Positions 62,666 through 64,000 of a stretch of 64,000 nucleotides of DNA are shown here, piece by piece (within the stretch, counting starts at the first letter, position 1; the number at the start of each line of letters is the position of its first letter). This stretch comes from Rallus limicola. Its lineage: Eukaryota > Chordata > Aves > Gruiformes > Rallidae. The position numbers and the translations under genes are program-made. The notes under the pieces were generated by a model. That model saw only the letters and a program-made list of their open reading frames with translations. It ran no database searches and was not told where the DNA came from. The stretch spans positions 49,600,179 to 49,664,178 of the forward strand of contig JAKCOZ010000003.1 in assembly GCA_022605955.1 (NCBI GenBank). Reading direction: 5' to 3'.

Positions 62666-63878
62666 CATAATGGCTTTAAAGAATTTCCATTTTAATATTT
62701 TTGCATCATTTTTTAGAACAACATATTATGACACAGTTAACTATTTTTTCTGTTAATGTTTGTTATCCTATTTTTAACTTAGAAGTTAATTTCTATAAAA
62801 CTTTGTGATACTACAGCAAGCAAAGGAGGTATATTGATTCAGAAGGGAAAATATATCATTACTAAGTAGTAGCACCTCTGGGTAACTTTTACAGGAGTAA
62901 AATTAGACCATGAAGTCCTTGAATGTCACCAGCAGCAATAGCATTAAGTAAATTTTTATAGGTTTAAACTACTGTCAATAATAAATAAAAATTAACACTT
63001 TTCACATTTTTGAAAATGCAAAAGAAAACTTCTATAGCTTTTTTTATGTTTCAATATATTTTTGTTCGGATTTTTTTGTGAATTTCTCAAACACAGTACA
63101 GCTTGAATAAACATCCTACTTATCCAAATCAATAGACCCGATTACTTTATAAATGACTTAAAATCATTTAAGAATATCTTTATTCCGTCAGTATTTTATT
63201 CTCTATTTGTCAAGAATGCAAAGAAAATACAGTTGAGAGAAAAGCCCACATTATTTCTTTCTATAAAATATTATTCCTGAGGTGTCTAGGAGAAAGAAAT
63301 TTAATTGATTGTAAAATTACATACTACTGCTAGCTTCGAAAAAAATGTTTCTCCAGCTTTAAACAAAATCAGTCCTAACTGGAAAGTCAGGAAGCAGTTA
63401 TATATGTGCATATGTAAGTGATTTTCAACAGTAACGATATGTCACAGACAATATTGGAAGAGATGCTATTCCAAATATACTGACTTATCTATATCACTTA
63501 AATTTATAACTTCTGTCAAGTGGAATCTATTTCTCCTACTTAGCAAGCCGAAAATAGCATTTATATTTGCAGACAACCTTCAGGAGAGCTTAAGACAGTG
63601 GAAATAATAACCATGACCTGTATAAGAAACGGTAGGACTTTTCTTCAAGTGACAGGATTTACCAGAATGATCTGTAAGACAGCACATGAAACTGGGCACC
63701 TTGTATCAATTGGAGCGGTCTTTCCATTTCACCTCTTGATGAAAAGTGCAAGGCTGCTTCCTCTACCCTAGTTTCTTTCTATTCAGCCTGACACCATGAC
63801 ACCACAAATCCACGTTTTTCCCTGACTAGTCTCACTGTAAGGAAAAACAGTGCTCGCTTACATGACTTGCTAATGTAA

Positions 63879-64000
63879 TGTGGTGCATTGACCCTTGTTG
63901 GAGCTCAGATGCTCACCAAAACTGCTCTATCACCAGATGCCCACCAAAACCCTCCTCAGCTAGACAGGGGAGAAAATATATGTTGAGAGGCTTACGGTTT
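63879..64000 (-). mobile_element. LTR, cut by the window end
   Basis: It starts TGTGGTGCATTGACCC at 63879 and continues with gcccaccaaaa and gacaggggagaaaatatat. The reverse complement matches the 3' terminus of the 28569-29675 LTR, and the start also resembles that of the 9556 LTR. It runs off the window, so its length, TSD and any internal retroviral sequence cannot be seen. A 28-bp period duplication (cagatgctcaccaaaac and cagatgcccaccaaaac, starting at 63906 and 63934) is unique to this copy. Confidence 0.8.

Larger units (their letters stand above)
60061..63878. other. Unique AT-rich sequence, no gene seen
   Basis: No gene recognised. It contains a 17-A run at 60991-61007, a perfect palindrome at 62642-62660 and very AT-rich DNA from 62500 to 63400. 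Confidence 0.5.

Noticed and set aside
62335..62670. 111-codon plus-strand ORF
   Set aside because: Its second half is AT-rich low-complexity DNA including the palindrome; the composition is not protein-like.
1..64000. CRISPR arrays, prokaryotic operons, rRNA or tRNA genes
   Set aside because: No regularly spaced repeats, no dense coding, and no tRNA or rRNA signature was recognised by eye. The repeat content is that of a bird nuclear genome. A tRNA-scan run would be needed to exclude a tRNA gene formally.

Overview
The window looks like vertebrate nuclear DNA from a bird. The main evidence is its repeats. It has many copies of CR1, the dominant LINE of birds and other sauropsids, with the typical 3' tails built from short ATTCTATG-type repeats and with recognisable ORF1 and ORF2 fragments. 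It also has several solo LTRs of avian endogenous-retrovirus type. The unique sequence is AT-rich and ORF-poor. I found no convincing host protein-coding exon, tRNA, rRNA, CRISPR array or prokaryote-style operon. The species cannot be named from this sequence alone. Family names are given only to the level the sequence supports, and all repeat assignments rest on recognition by eye, not on a database search.

Layout. From 1 to about 19.3 kb the window is CR1-rich. It holds a CR1 that keeps parts of ORF1 and the ORF2 endonuclease but has lost the reverse transcriptase (about 2300-3780, +). It holds a 1.2 kb 3' piece with a mutated reverse-transcriptase active site (4758-5965, -), an opposed pair (7040-7290 + and 7291-7838 -), a nested mosaic (15508-16745), and an internally deleted copy of another CR1 subfamily (18641-19265, -). 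From about 9.5 to 38.5 kb there are six LTRs without internal retroviral sequence: 9556-10262 (-), 22103-22691 (-), 28569-29675 (+), 34402-34922 (+), 36100-36565 (+, truncated) and 37939-38465 (-). Two are flanked by exact 5-bp target-site duplications and two by 5-bp duplications with one mismatch. A seventh LTR starts at 63879 and is cut by the window end.

From 38.5 to 63.9 kb almost nothing recognisable as a repeat is present apart from a 60-bp CR1 tail and a few weak remnants. This 25-kb low-repeat tract is the best place to look for conserved regulatory sequence or unannotated transcripts. A stretch around 53.9-55.07 kb has the texture of a 3' UTR with several AATAAA signals, but this is only suggestive.

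No set of genes works together here. The biology on view is the turnover of mobile DNA: CR1 insertion, 5' truncation, internal deletion and nesting, and LTR-LTR recombination leaving solo LTRs. I did not find a new biological system, and I say so plainly.
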